Shown: positions 1 to 20,024, counted from the first letter of the stretch. The stretch: 64,000 nt of DNA from Colius striatus (GCF_028858725.1 NC_084774.1:11196001-11260000), one strand, 5' to 3'. Program-made: numbers and translations. Notes: generated by a model not told the origin, from the sequence alone.

Positions 1-15
1 TCCATTGACGGTATC
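1..15 (-). other. Possible 5' edge of a further SS18L1 exon cut by the window start
   Basis: On the minus strand a strong pyrimidine tract ending CTCTTTCAG (16-24) precedes GATACCGTCAATGGA at the window edge. With the phase-1 end of exon 8 it would read Gly-Tyr-Arg-Gln-Trp. This is open, but it does not match the continuation I expect for SS18L1. It could be an alternative exon or a chance acceptor. Confidence 0.25.
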
Positions 16-827
16 CTGAAAGAGCAAAATGAACAGAGGCTATACAGATGGCATTGCTTTTCCTAAATGCCATCTTACTGTATCATAATTAAGATTTTGT
101 AGTTAATTTACAGTTCAAGTATCTTCATAGTATTACTGAATTTACTGACTTAACTACTGTTGAAGTTTTTTGATGGTATAATTGCATACTCATAGTATTG
201 GTAATTTTCAAAGGTTCTTTTCATCTAACTCATGTGTTTTTCACAACTGGTAAGGGCCAGTAGGCTTTCTTACTTAACAGAAATTTCCATTTCTGGCTGC
301 CATTCTTTTCCTGCTCTCAATCCCACTTCTCCCTGCAGCATGTTAGTTTACCTTTGTCAGCACAACCTTTTACTTTAATGCAGCCATTTTTATTTGTATT
401 ATATAAAATGTTTGTTAAACAGTTTTGCAAGAAGGGAGGTTAGTGAGATCCTGGAAGTCTTTTACTGCAAAAAAACAGTTCAGTATCCACAAGTTACAAG
501 TCCAACTGTCTCAGCTACAACCAAGGATCATTTTAGTAATGAGTATGAGGCTAGGTACAGGTTGTTGGTGATCCCACAAGGCTGCACAGCATGGCTGCCT
601 CACAGTGCCATTACTGACACACCACTGTAGACAGTCTGATACAGGCTTGCTATAGAACATGTTATACATAGCTAAATTCTATTTCCTGCACACTCCTTAA
701 GTAAAGGGTAAGTAGGAGTTTGTGATGCAGAAATCGCAAGTCATGTTTTACATTTTCATAAGCACTTCATCAGTATCTTAGGGTGTTAGAGGTTTGGTTT
801 ATGAAGATTGCCAAAATATTTTCCTAC

Positions 828-920
828 CTCCTTCATAATAGTGTTGTGTAGAGTCATCAAATGACCTGTCATAGCTCTGCTCAGTGTAGGACGACTGCTG
901 ATAGGCATAATCACCGTGTC
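828..920 (-). CDS. SS18L1: SS18L1 coding exon 8 (residues 281-312)
   Basis: A 93-nt exon reading GHGDYAYQQSSYTEQSYDRS to QHYYEG, plus the first base of a Gly codon. The acceptor is TTGCAG and the donor GTAGGA. The next exon, expected to begin near NSQYSQQQ, was not found in 1-827. Confidence 0.94.
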
Positions 921-3900
921 CTGCAAGGAATTGCGAAGATTTATCAGTTTTACTTGTCAGTATCACTGAAGATATAATACTGAATGATATATTATGACCC
1001 TGCTTATGAACAATGATGAGGCTGAGAGGAAACACAGACCACTTAGATAGGAAGCTGAATGTATGGCAAGGGAAGTCACACCTACGGATTGCATTCACTA
1101 ATCCAAACTTGGCTTTGTGCTCTTTTCCAAGCAGTTTGGGTAGCAGGAGGCACTGATGTCTATGGTTGTGTACCAGGCCCCCATGCCTTGGGATCAGAAT
1201 TCTCTAGCATTAAAATTGGAAATGAATTGGACTGGGTTTGCCACCCATGGATGTGGCAGTCATGCTGGTCTACACTTCAGCAGCATTACAGTGAGTATGG
1301 CTCAGAGGCATTACCATCTGGATAGTATTGCTGATTCATAGGTTCTGATGAGCCTTGTCCATGACTGTACTGCTCACTGTAATATTCTTCCTGACCCATG
1401 TACTGCTGCGAGGAACCTGCACAGCAAAGACAAGAGAGAGCAAACTGAGCCCCTGAACTCCTAAGGGCTGGGTTTTTCTTACCTATTTTTTCTGAACTGA
1501 AAACAGTGTTTACATCTGGATAAGTAAAGAAGCTATGTATGTTGAGAGCAGTTTTAAAGATGCTCACTAGAAAGAGGAAATACATTTGTATTCTCAGAAG
1601 AAGATGGTTGAAATTGAAATTACACAACGGTCAGTAACATGTCCTAAAATCACTCACTTCTGTGGCATCGCTGGAAGCAATGGATACGTTTCACCTACTG
1701 ATCCAAGTTCTTAGAAAGCACAGCAATGTATTCCATGCTCAAGAACACAGTCAGTGTTAAATCTATTTAAATTCATGTATTAATTTGTTTCTTAGCAAAA
1801 TACAACTTATGTTAGAATCAGTCTAGTGATTGTATTACCACTTAGAACTTTTTCCAGAGAGGTCTTAGAGCATGGGAGTTATCCTCTGGTGTTTTCCTTT
1901 CCTTGGCCTAATTTTTCATACTAATTGCTGTCAAATTATATCTTCTTTGCAGAAATGTGCTTTTTGTTAATTGTGCTGTGTTACAGCTGATCCAATGCCA
2001 CTTGAAAGAACTGAAAAGATTCCCAGTGGCTTCAGCCTGCCATATATCAAATTGTTCATCTTTGATACGTGATCCCTTTTAGACAGAATTTGGTTCTCAA
2101 GCACCTGAAATAATTAATCTTGAGAATACATTAAAGTTTATCTGATTGTCACGATACTTCCACCACTTGAGATTTACTGTGTTCCCAGATGGGATTCCCT
2201 CTTCATAAACGTGACTTGGAAATTGTGTTGATTTGCCTACCCCACAGGACAGACTGAATATCATCAATCTCATCAGAACTGTAGCAACAAGCTAGCAATA
2301 GAGTTTACCTTGCTGTGAAGCTCTGTAAGGGCCCATTGGTCGCTGGCCCATCATGCTGTTGCCTTGGTTGCTCTGACTCATCATGGCAATGGAGGACTGT
2401 CCCTGGTAATGCTGGCTTCCTCCTTGCACCGAGTTGTAATGTGACGTTGCTGCTTGCTGGTGCATCATGGAGACTACAATGTACATAGAAAACACTTGTT
2501 TTCTAAAAGGATGTGACAGTTCTCTCCCTAAGTCTCTCAGTAAGCAAGGTAAAGCCCTCAACCAGCATGCATCCTGATCATTCTGTGAATTTTCCACAGG
2601 GGGAGATGTTTTCCTACTGCACATTATTTAACTCTTCTGCACTGTAGCCCAGAAAGGATGTTGTTACATGGTCAGTTCTTGCCATTTGCTTCAGTCAGAT
2701 ATTTAAAAAATGCATCTAGCCTTGATTATTATTAGGGTTTTTTTACAAAAAGTAATCATTACTAGAGTAGGATTTAAGAAAGAATTAAGAACTGATGCTT
2801 GTTCCTCTACTTACTGACTAATTCATTGCTTCATTTCTTTTCTAATCAGCTCTTTCCTCCGCTTCCATCTGATTATGTACCTGATGATTATACAGTTTCA
2901 ATAAACTGACATTCTAGGATTTATTTCATCCCTAAATTTCATATTGCCAGGAGGAATTCTTAAGCATTGGACATCCCATTCAATACTCACTACCAAACAC
3001 TTTTACATATTAAGAGATTAATCCTGAGTTGTCTATGCCCTGCAAGCAGTGCGAAGTGTCAATAAAATCACAAAAATGGGATAGTAATGTACAAATAGTA
3101 ATTGTGCAATCAATTCACCTCTTTCAGCTAGGATAGAGGTGCTTCTTGGATCCCTCCCCCAGTTCTGAGGCTAGCAGACTGCTGCTACACTTTTAGCTGA
3201 CCCTCTTTCTCCCAACTCATTGCAAACCATAGCAAGTGGTGTATGTTAAAGCAAGTCTGAAACTGTTCTGGCTTCCACAAGGTGCCTGACACCTTGAAAG
3301 CCTTAAAGCTGCTTTTTCCTCTTGTGTGCTTGTAGTTGTCTACAGAAAATATTTCCAGAACAAATTCATGTGTGGTAAACCTCTGAGGTCACTGAAAAGT
3401 CAAGTTGTCCCAGAAGGAGGAAGAGGAGTTTACCTGGATTAGACTGCATGTTGATGTTTGTTCGAGAGACATAATTGCCTATTGACCCCTGGCCTTGCAT
3501 TGGCACATTCTGAGATGCAGGCACTGTATGGCTATAACCAGGCCCAGTTCCATGACTGCTGACAGTCATACTCAGAGAGGTCGTGGGCATAGTGTTCTGG
3601 CCTGACTGCTGCATAGACACGTGATTAGGACCTAGAGAAATTAAAGAGAGCAACAAGAAAATCTGTGCTATTATTGGCAAGGTACAGTGAGCATTAAAGC
3701 CCTCATGGCCTTTCTAAAATATCTTATCAGAAGGCAAAGCAAAACAGAAAAAAATCCTCATGATAAAAATTCTTTGTTATCTAGATACAAATGAAAACTG
3801 CCTACTGCACAGTTAATGATCCCCCTCTCCCTGGCAGCCCAGTCCAGGCTGACCAGAACTGCAGACCTGAAGAGCAAAACCAGCAGCAATGCCCTACAAG

Positions 3901-6900
3901 CAGTTCCTCACAGGCAGCAGAATTAACAAATGCCAGTCATTTCAGATACTTGAGAAAACATGTGGAGTCTGGGAACACCCCAGGCTTCTGCAGTGTGTCC
4001 TTTCCTTCCTCCTGTCCTGCTGTTGGCTCCTCTTCCCTCTTCACACAGATGGTGACAATGGGAGGGCACGGTAGTGGCTGAGAAACACTTTGCACATTAC
4101 TCATCCCTCCAGTCCCTCTATAACCAATTAACCTTAGCTAGGGCTCAGTCTCCTCACAGGGTAAGCCTGTCTCTCCCTCTGCTCAAGTTTCACTGGAAGT
4201 ACCTCAGACTTTGGGAAAGTAAATTTTCCAAGTCACCGTTATAATCTGTGTTGTTATGGTACTGCTTTTCCAACATCACTCAATGTAACCATCAGACTGC
4301 CCCAGGGTTTGCATCACCCTGCTTACCTGGCAACACACTGACTTTGAAACATTCAGTTGCTGTTGGGTAGCTAAAACTGGAGAGAATATGGGTCTTACTT
4401 TTGTCATTTATTGCTGTAAATACTTTTATGAATTAGTTTGGAGAAGCTGTTTTCATTGTGTCTTGTTGCTATCTAAATTGTGATCATATGTACTGTTGTC
4501 TATCTAAATTCCACCTGTATTGTTGTCAATCTACATTCATTTAGCTAGAACGGAAGGCATGCAGAATCCCTACAACAGACAATTATGTAGTGATGTTTAG
4601 ATAAGGATAGTTCAAGTCACAGCTATTAAGTGTATATACAGCCTCTGAAAAATGTGTCTAATTATCTTAGTGCAAACTTCATTAATTACTCTTAATGGCA
4701 TTTATAGGCATCAAAATGAGAAAATGTGCTGTAGATTGTTACATTTTCCCCTGATGGAGAGATGCAAGCAGCATTTTCAAAAAGAGAGAAGAGAGACAGC
4801 TCTACTGAAATCAGTGGAGCCAGGTCAATGTATGGCTACAGAGGGACAGTAAACCCTCTGGTTTGCTCCGGGCTTTGTGTGTCTCATAAAGCCGATACTT
4901 CCACTTGTGCCACACAAGGCCACTTACTGTTTAATGGAGCCAGTAGTTGCTTGAGGCAAGAGATGGAGTGAAGCAAGTGTTAGTAAGCTCTGCCCTATTT
5001 GCATGAGAGAATCTTGGCTGCTTTTAAAGGGGGGAAACAAAAAGGTTTGGCTAATTTGTGATTGTAAGGGAAAACATGAAAGCATGACCAAAAGTGTTTC
5101 AGTAAAAACACTGACACAATAAGATAAATACAAAGCACTGAACCTCTTTCATACTTTCATGAATCTAAGGCAGTTGGGCTTTTCTTTGAAAGGCCTCACT
5201 CATGATTTCTCAGCTGGGCCTGATTCTGGCTGGAGGCAGCTGAGTTTTACTAGTTGGATTATGGAATTTACTGGGTTTTCCTGCAGGGCTGTGGCATGAA
5301 GGACACTGACTTGTGGGTGATGGATTATTGGAAGTCTCTGGTTGTTTTTTAGCTTGTCCCCATCAACACTTATCACTACAACTGACCCAGCTCTGCAGAG
5401 TTACCATGTATGTAGGGAATTACATAGTTCCTGTCTTGCAGAGTGGTTCCTCTAAAGCCCTGATTGGGGACAAGAAAGAATAAAATGTAGTAGCTTCTAT
5501 GGCTTGTCCCCCCTTCTTCCCTCTCTTACAATGCCATACCTGTTCATTACAGACTGCCATCCCTATTGCCATTAGATAAGAAATTTTCACAAGGACTAGA
5601 GCTCATGTATTTGAATTCCAGATTTTGTTTGTGCATAGTTCTTCCTAATTTAAAACAAAACCCTGCTGTGCATCAGTTGTTGACTGATGTGACAGAATTT
5701 CTCGGCCTCAAAGCCCACCTGAACACCCAGAATGCTGTGTCATACAGCATCATGGTGTTAATTTGACTGTAGTTGGCACAGAGACAGCAGCAACAGAGAC
5801 TGGCAACAAAAGGGAGTCTTCCCAGGCCCAAGGGGAGGGTCCTACACCCACAGCAGAGCACAAGCTCCTGCATTCCCAGTCACACCTTCACAGGGAAGCA
5901 GAGCAATACCTCTGTCTGCTTTCCAGTGGACTGATGTTCCCATGATCAGATCCTTGGCACTCCCCAGGTGACAGAGTCTTAGTAGCTGGGCAGACAGTGA
6001 ACTACCCTGAGGCCCCCCACAGCTCAAGCTGGGTTTTACCAAGCTGGGGCAACATGAAGTCAACTGCCCTGGCTGCTTCTGTTCTGTGGTGACTGGAGTC
6101 TCCAGGGCTGCCAATCTGGTTCTTTCAATCAACACTAAATTTACTTACATAAAGAACTGGAGGGTGGGGGGCAAATAAGAAAAAACAGCAACAATATCAC
6201 TGAAAATGTAGATTCCCAGTAACACCAAACAGTGTTCTGACTGACATTATAATACTTCTCCTAAGTAATCAATCTTTCAAAAAGAAGGCCTACATAAATA
6301 TAATAAGTTCACCTTACAAGCTGTTTAAAATAGGTACCTCAGCCATTAGTTTCAAAGGTACCATCAGCTTGACCACAAATGGAGTTTTAAAAAGCCAGCA
6401 GTAATTTTCTGGTTTGCATCTGCTCCTGTTGATTTTTCCATTCAGACATTTTTCTCTCTCTGTCATTCTGGGGGAGACCCACAGAAACAAGGGCTGACTA
6501 AATAACTATGAACTACACAACAAAGAAACAGATTATTCTTACTATAAAATGCACAGAGTATATAAAGAAGCTTTTGTCTTTCAATTAGTTTCTTTTAGTT
6601 GCATGAACAAAACCAAACAACCAACCTGTCTTGTTCATAGGAAGCATCCATGCAAACTCTTTGGCTGTATAGTACAATCTCTGCAAGCTTCTGTAGAGGA
6701 CAAAGACTGGTGCAACACCAAATTATTTCTAAGAAGGCATGTCTCCTGGAAGGTCTTTGCAATCTAAAGGCTTGGTTGTGTGCTTAGTCATGCAAGCAAT
6801 TCCATTTTATCCTGTCCAGCCTCACCACATTTGAGATAAAAATACCACAATACAGGAGGTTTTTTTACTAAAAACTTGGATGCAGCTTCACTTGGTGATT

Positions 6901-9900
6901 TTCATTCTGCTTTTCTTTTTAGTGTTTTAATTTCCCCTATAGAAATAGTAAGCAGACTGAAATCTGCCAACACCATTAATGACTGTAGCCATTTTGTGAT
7001 GATTTCAGCATGTGCTGAAATCCCCATATGCCTGAAAGGTGAGTTAGGAGAGGTCTTTTACGGCTCTGTAAGTATATTCTGCATTAATGATTTTGTTGCT
7101 AAGCAACAGCAAAGCAGCACAAAGGGGACTGAAGCTCACCATTGCTAATCTGGCTCTGCATGAGGGAGGAAGGAGGAAGGCCCGTCCCAATTGCATCGCT
7201 GAGATTGCTCTGTGAATGGAGGGATTGGTTGGATGCACTCTGAGTCATTCCTCCAGGGCCCAAGTTGATGTTTTGCGTTGGTGGCTGCAAATAACAAGGA
7301 GGAGAAGCAAATTTTTGGTTAGGCTTTTAAATTAAATAAATAACCACCCCCAAATTAGCCTGACTATGACTAAAAACTGCAACTAAATAGGTGCTTCCTT
7401 TACTTTTGAGGCTTGCTGGTATAAACCTTTCTTCATTGGATCACCACAAGTGAGTGACGTTTGTCATGACATATAGAAGCCATCAGGCAGCACACTGAAG
7501 ACCTTCGAATTGTGCTTATAATAGATCCTGGTTTCTGTGCCCATTCTGTACTGACATGACTTTCATTCTGGGCTGGTCAGAACATAACTGCAGAGGGCAC
7601 AGCCACTGGCACAGACAATACAGAAGCATGTTGACAAATTGGCCTTTGTCAAGCATAAAGCTGTGCCATATTCTTTGTTATGTGTGATACCTCCAAAATC
7701 AATCCATTTAGCAACAAAAATACAATGTGTAAAGACAAATCAGTGCTGAATTAGATTTTTCATGTAAAATAGTGGCTTTTGTTTTTCCTGAGTAAAGAAT
7801 TCAGTAAGAATAGATAAAGAATAATGAATCTGGAACAAATGGAGGTAGTTCTGCTCTGTAGCACTGCAACCACTTACAGTACATAGAGCTGGAGAATAAC
7901 ACAAGTGTCCCAAAGAATGTGTTTTAAACACAGTAAAAGTAACTTTTCATTGGTTTAGTGGTCTGCTTGATCACTTTGAAACTTTAACTGGAAAAAATAC
8001 TGAAAAATGCTTTACTGCTAATGATCAGTAACAGGATCAAAGGCCATTTCCCTCTGAGACAGTAAATATATCTGATGATAGCACTGGTACTTACAGCAGG
8101 AAGCAAGGACTGCATATTCTGGTTAGAATCTGCTATTGTTGCCAAGTAAACCAGGTTTCTGTGCAAGATTTGTTGGTATCTACAGAATAAGAGTAAAACT
8201 TATTTGGAAAGGGTTAACAAGACATAAAATTCCAAATATTCATCTTTTTTTCCCCCTCTTTACAAATTAGTTGAATTACATCAGCTCACTTTTCATCTGT
8301 CACAAGAAACAGCAGCAGTAATGACCCAAGTCTATGCTGTCAGGCTTTTCACCAAGGATCAGTGTGTGTTCAACACCTCGTTTACAAATGGGTAAACTTG
8401 GAGGAAGGGAGAGTTAAAACACACTCTCCCTTGAAAGCATGTGAACTGTGAAGCTGGGACCTCAGTCTTTGAGCACTGACACTGGGCATCTGCTCTGACA
8501 ATTAGCCACTTCTTCCTCTGTTTAACAAGGGTCCTGGTAGTAATAAAATTCCAGAACTCCAGAAACCAAAACTTATTTGCCCTGCCAGCAAGCTGAGACG
8601 AACAAGAGCTTTCTCAAGAGTGCTTTAACTGGAGTGTTTAATCAAGCAGGTGCTACCAGAACCATTTATGCTTCTTCACAGCTCTTGACGAATTGGAAAA
8701 GCTCATAATAAAGAACAGGAGGGCATCCAAAAGCAAACCAACAGCTGTGCCACTGGGCAAAGGGAAGAGTCAAACTTTTGGAAAGAGGGAGGGTTGTAAG
8801 GAGGCAAGAGAAAATGCTTTTTAGCACGTTTTCTGCTGGAAAGGGAAAGGCGAAAACAGATGGGAAGGGGGGAAAGTAGCAAAAAAACGAAGCCAGAATG
8901 ATGACACATTCTCTTTAGCAAAAGCTATCTTTTTTTAGACAACTTTTTGGAAAAGTACAGCTTTCCCCATTTTACCCCATAACTTGACTTTTCATGGGGC
9001 AGCCTGGCTGTTCTTCTTGACTGAAATTTAACCCATCAAGTTTATAAAAGCATAGAACAGCAAGCACTGACACAAACTGGTGTGTATACTGTTTTAGCCA
9101 TAGATAACCACACAGCTGATCAACGTTTAATTCCTTTCTGAGGAAAATGTGTTACGAGCTTTGTACCTGATTCCACTTGTGCTTCAGGAATCTGCAGAGA
9201 ACAAGTGGTCCATTAACCACAAGTGTTTAGAATTATTGTACTAATTGATCTGATACATGTCTTAATACAAGTGAATCTAAAAAACACAGAGTTCAGGTGT
9301 TTTCTCAGTAAACAGAGGAGAAAAAAGTACACTAAAAAATTCTACCATACTCCAAAACTCATCATACTCACTGAGTACATTCTGCAGTTTTCCCCTTGCT
9401 CTGATAATCCATAATACATTGTATTAGGTGGTGATTTTCGTCTAGCATCTGCATAAAAGAAACACCATCAAAACACGTTACTATGAGAATTGGATTAAAC
9501 TCCTGTGGCTTTGTGATTCTCTACATTCATCTTTCTGGGCAGTGGATGGGGTTTCATGCAGCTTTGTCACCTTGGGATATTACAAAGTACCTACATGTGA
9601 TTTTATTGAGACACAAGACTGTGCTTCACAAACAACTCATTTATGAGAAAAGGAGTTAGTTGAAATACCCCAACACAGAACAATGAATGGACTTACCTTT
9701 ATTGCTCCTTAAATGGCAGATTTTTACACTAAAGAAGGGAAACATTTTCTCTGTGAAATACCTCTGCCTCCTCCTAAAGTATCACCCAGCCCTTTCCAAA
9801 GCTTCCTTTTTCACTAACATGCCTACTTGCAAGTAAGAAACATACTTGCCAGCAACTGAAACTCCCTAGTTTTCCTGCACAGACGACTATCACATTGCTG

Positions 9901-12900
9901 GAGTGTAAAATTTACATTACTGGATCTATTGAAACTGTATTTAAGAGAATTACATCCCAATATGTCCTCTGGGACGGTTCAGTTGTAATACAGGGAGGAC
10001 TTCAAAGGAAAACAGAGTAATTATACATCTGTTAATTTATGCGTATCACTGGCTGCTGGCTGAGCTTCATTCAATAAATTCTAGTGACTGACTTGTTCCA
10101 AGAAGATCAGAGCTGCTGGACAAAACGACCACTGACCTGTATTTAATGAACTTGTAACACAATTAAAAGCTTGAAATACCCTTTGATTTGTTTTACAGTT
10201 TAAAATACAACAGTTTGTCAGTTTGCCCCAGCTGTCTGGTGAACGTGGCAAGCTTTCTGCAGGTGAATGATGGAAAAACAACAGCAGGATTTACAATTTA
10301 GATTTGCCTCTGGCAAAATCTCACTACATAAGACAGTTGGTAGGTACTGTTGCTAAAAAGTCTTGCATGATTGGGCCTTGGAACCACTGTGTCATCAGGA
10401 CAGGAGAAGTCTTGAGGAAAGAACATGTGTCCATAGGTGTTAAATGTGCGTTAATCCGTGTAGGTACACGGATCAGAACAAGTTCTTGACCCGTTAGATG
10501 GAAACAAAGGGCTAGATGATAGGGAGATGAGCAGATGAGTCTTTTTAATGCCCTTGCAATCTAGCTAGTCACTTCCTCAGAGAACTCAGCTTGTCTTGCC
10601 TCTTGCTTGTGATTTGCAGGTTCTTAATCCTGCTGGACACCTTTGCGCATCCCCTGTGGCTCAGGTTGGCGGGGGACTGAGGACCCTGGCGCTGTGGTGC
10701 CCAACTGCCCTCCCCAGTTCCCTGTCAGCACTCTGTCAGTCCAGAATCCACATTCCTCCTGCCTACACTCACATGGCAACCCAGGCACAGCAGCTCATTC
10801 TGAGAGAAAATAATCCCAGCACGGCTCTTTGTTGCACGCTCCCTACTCATTGTCATACAGGATTTCCAGGTGAAAATCCTGTATGTGGAATTGGCAAAGA
10901 ATATAAACCTGTCCTTTGCAGCTTCCACAAAAGTATCACTGACAACATTTTCACATTCAGTTAAGATACATATTTAACAGCAGGAGCCCCAGATGTTACA
11001 GGTATCTTCATCAGAAAAGGGCTATGCATCTACAGTTAGCCAAAGGACATTCTGCATACTGGGAATGAGGAATAGCTCTGTTCCTAACTTGCTGGGCAAA
11101 AAGAACTGAGTTCTGGTCTCCATTACACAGGAGAAACTGAAGTTCACTGCTCTGCAAATGCTGTTTGATGAACTATTTTAAAGTACCACCACCACTGGTG
11201 TCATGTCATGGTTGGTGCTGGAATCATTACAGCTTTGAAAGACGAACAAAATTGAGTTCATAAGCTGCTGATATATTATGAATGCAAATAAGAATAGTCT
11301 TCTTTTTCAATGAAATTGTTATGTGTTCTAAAAAGCTCACTTCAGTGAGGATTTTTGGAGTCCATGGCCCAGCTCCTGCTCCTCCTCTCATTGCCTCATT
11401 TCTGTACATGACTTATAAAGCCTATTCAAGTCTCCTCCTCAGCACCACCACTTGTCAAAATCACTGCCAACAGCCCAGCATCAATGAACAGCCCTGAGGT
11501 AACATGCCAGCAAATGTACCTGAGATGGGAAATGTTTTTACATCTGATTGGTAAAGAAATATAATTTTGAACCTTCCATAAAGTTTATGAATATGCAAAA
11601 AAGAAAAATGCTTGGAAATCAAACTGCAGATACTTTGGCTGCCCTTTGTGGATAAAGCCATGGCTTTAAGTATCAACTGCCTGAATTATGACATTCTGCC
11701 CTAACCCAAACTAATCTGAAGGTTAGAGAAAAACTTACCCACTGAGTCTGAAAGATTTCAGTATTTCAAAGTAATTGGTTCACAATACCACATGTGCTGC
11801 AAGAGCTACACTAAATGGGATTAGTTTCCCAGTAGTCTCCTGAGAGTCGACTCAGAGGACTGATGAGAGACTCTTCTGTTTCTCTTGTGGCAGTTTGCTC
11901 TGCCTTAATCTTTTTTTCCTCACAGTCTTCCACTGAGGTGTTTTGGGGTGTTTTTTCCCCCTAGAACTCATAAAGAGGCACCAGATCACAGTTTGGCTGC
12001 AAAACCCACTGATGATCAGTAAATTGCTGGATTAGCAATGGCACTTCTGCCCTGGTCACCATTCAGCAGCGGACACACACCCCTCAGTTCCAGCACACCA
12101 CACAACTCCACATAAACCCGAGACCTATGGGGTGGGGAGGGCCGGGGACAAACACACAAAATTCAGTAGCAGAACAAATGACAAATAGCGGTCAAAGTAA
12201 AACCATGCATGTTCTTTATTGACATCTCCAGCCTCTTCCTCACTGACCGTGCCCTTCGGCAGCAGGAAGGGCTGTCGGGCATGTGGGCACAGTCCCTGCT
12301 GTCAATCCTGCGAAACAGGCAACAATACCGTCCCAGCTAACACCCTCTGCTTCGGCCTCCACACCAGACCCATCCCGAGAGCTCCTCTCCACTGACAATC
12401 TCTCCAAATCTTTGTTTGTCGTTAAACATCAAGAAACACATCACAAAGCATAACAGCATATGCAAAACAGCAGCGGTCGGTGCCCCCTCTGTCTTCTCCG
12501 AGATTAAAATTCTGCATCCAAATACAAAAGGAATCCCTTGCAAATTCAGTTATTTCGTTTTAATTCATTTTGGAGGTTGTTTTTTTCGGGGGGTCGGGAG
12601 CTGACATACCACCAGAAATTAACCATACATCTGCAGGTTTTATTGCCATTCCCCAGTGTATGACTGGCAGCCTTTTTCCCCTTTGCGAGCAGCAGATAAC
12701 GTGCCAGCCCGATTTTATTCCCCGAGTCCGAGTCCTTCTCTCGCTCTCTCTTTGCAGGGATCTGAACACCTTTGCTTTGTTCCACCTCCTCCTCCTCCTC
12801 CTCCTTCCCCCACCTCTCTCTCCAGCTGTCCATCTCTGCAGCCCTCGCAAATTCACGAGTTTTCCTGATCGCCCTAGAAATCAGCCGCCTTCCTCGGCTG

Positions 12901-13027
12901 CGGGAGCACGGACGGAATAAAGGTCTAAAATTGTCTGTATAAAAGCATGCTTTTTTACCTTCTGGATAGTTTGCTGGGTGACCTCCCCTTTGCCTCTTGG
13001 GCGAGCAGAAGCAAAGGCAACCGACAT
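828..13027 (-). CDS. SS18L1: SS18L1 (CREST), nBAF chromatin-remodelling subunit; 5' eight coding exons, C-terminus outside the window
   Basis: Calcium-responsive transactivator homologous to SS18, a subunit of BAF (SWI/SNF) complexes in the nucleus that is important in neurons. Eight coding exons join in frame through GT-AG introns: 12959-13027, 9372-9448, 8095-8179, 7140-7284, 3434-3631, 2309-2473, 1315-1416 and 828-920. They give 311 complete codons plus one base. Residues 1-77 form the SNH region, beginning MSVAFASARPRGKGEVTQQT, which in the family contacts BRG1/BRM. A methionine-rich, Gln/Ser-rich middle follows, then the start of the QPGY-rich activation domain (repeated QQY, YSEQYSHGQ, YAYQQSSYTEQ). 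As I recall it, the human protein has 396 residues, so about 85 C-terminal residues lie beyond position 1. The start is fixed by the conserved N-terminus. SS18L1 is preferred over SS18 because of the PSMA7 neighbour and the residue pattern. Confidence 0.95.
1315..1416 (-). CDS. SS18L1: SS18L1 coding exon 7 (residues 247-281)
   Basis: A 102-nt exon reading GSSQQYMGQEEYYSEQYSHG to QQYYPDG. The acceptor is TGTGCAG and the donor GTAATG; both junctions are phase 1. This is the start of the tyrosine-rich QPGY activation domain. Confidence 0.94.
2309..2473 (-). CDS. SS18L1: SS18L1 coding exon 6 (residues 192-247)
   Basis: A 165-nt exon beginning with the last two bases of Val, then SMMHQQAATSHYNSVQGG and ending near YRASQQ. 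It contains the Met-rich MMSQSNQGNSMMGQRPMGP segment. The acceptor is TTGTAG and the donor GTAAAC; both junctions are phase 1. Confidence 0.94.
3434..3631 (-). CDS. SS18L1: SS18L1 coding exon 5 (residues 126-192)
   Basis: A 198-nt exon encoding GPNHVSMQQSGQNTMPTT through NYVSRTNINMQSNP. Both junctions are phase 1, so it could be skipped without a frameshift. Around SMTVSSHGTGPGYSH it appears about six residues longer than the mammalian protein as I remember it. Confidence 0.93.
3632..7139 (-). other. SS18L1 intron 4, no further feature seen
   Basis: This 3.5-kb intron separates the exons at 7140 and 3631. No repeat family, RNA gene or conserved coding stretch was recognised; the open frames in it are short and without family resemblance. 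The other SS18L1 introns (921-1314, 1417-2308, 2474-3433, 7285-8094, 8180-9371) are likewise plain. Confidence 0.6.
7140..7284 (-). CDS. SS18L1: SS18L1 coding exon 4 (residues 78-126)
   Basis: After a TTTGCAG acceptor the frame reads PPTQNINLGPGGMTQS and continues to SQISN. It ends one base into a Gly codon, with a GTGAGC donor. It is rich in Ser, Gln, Asn and Met. Confidence 0.95.
8095..8179 (-). CDS. SS18L1: SS18L1 coding exon 3 (residues 49-77)
   Basis: The first base completes the Gln codon begun in exon 2; the exon then reads YQQILHRNLVYLATIADSNQ through QSLLPA. Acceptor AG is at 8181-8180 and the donor is GTAAGT. Exons 1-3 sum to exactly 231 nt, or 77 codons. Confidence 0.95.
9372..9448 (-). 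CDS. SS18L1: SS18L1 coding exon 2 (residues 24-49)
   Basis: The exon starts after an AG acceptor (9450-9449) and reads MLDENHHLIQCIMDYQSKGK and onward to TAECT. It ends two bases into a Gln codon before a GTGAGT donor. At 77 nt it carries most of the SNH helix region. It is hidden in open-reading-frame scans because the stretch is short. Confidence 0.95.
9449..12958 (-). other. SS18L1 intron 1
   Basis: The 3.5-kb first intron joins the start-codon exon to the exon at 9448. Its promoter-proximal end contains a pyrimidine-rich (CCT) tract. No other element was recognised. Confidence 0.6.
12785..12805 (+). repeat. (CCT)7 microsatellite
   Basis: Seven uninterrupted CCT triplets lie within a longer pyrimidine-rich stretch in SS18L1 intron 1 (a purine-rich AGG tract on the transcribed strand). 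Confidence 0.9.
12959..13027 (-). CDS. SS18L1: SS18L1 coding exon 1 (residues 1-23)
   Basis: The complement of CAT at 13025-13027 opens a frame of 23 codons ending ...TQQTIQK. It is followed directly by a GTAAAA donor (GT at 12958-12957). The exon ends in phase 0. Confidence 0.95.
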
Positions 13028-19887
<6,860 letters not shown>

Positions 19888-19999
19888 TGAATGAAATTCA
19901 ACTGCTTAGCTGCTTCTTTTAATTCATGTGATGGGTTATTCTGTATAGACACCATGTAGGCATTCCACTCCCTCATCCTGTGCCCCTCTCCAGACCTGC

Positions 20000-20005
20000 A
20001 ATAAA
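20000..20005 (+). terminator. PSMA7 poly(A) signal
   Basis: AATAAA lies 113 nt after the PSMA7 stop and is followed by a G/T-rich stretch (TGGGGTTTTTTT). The 3' UTR would be only about 130 nt, as expected for a housekeeping gene. Confidence 0.85.
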
Positions 20006-20024
20006 CCTACTGGGGTTTTTTTTA

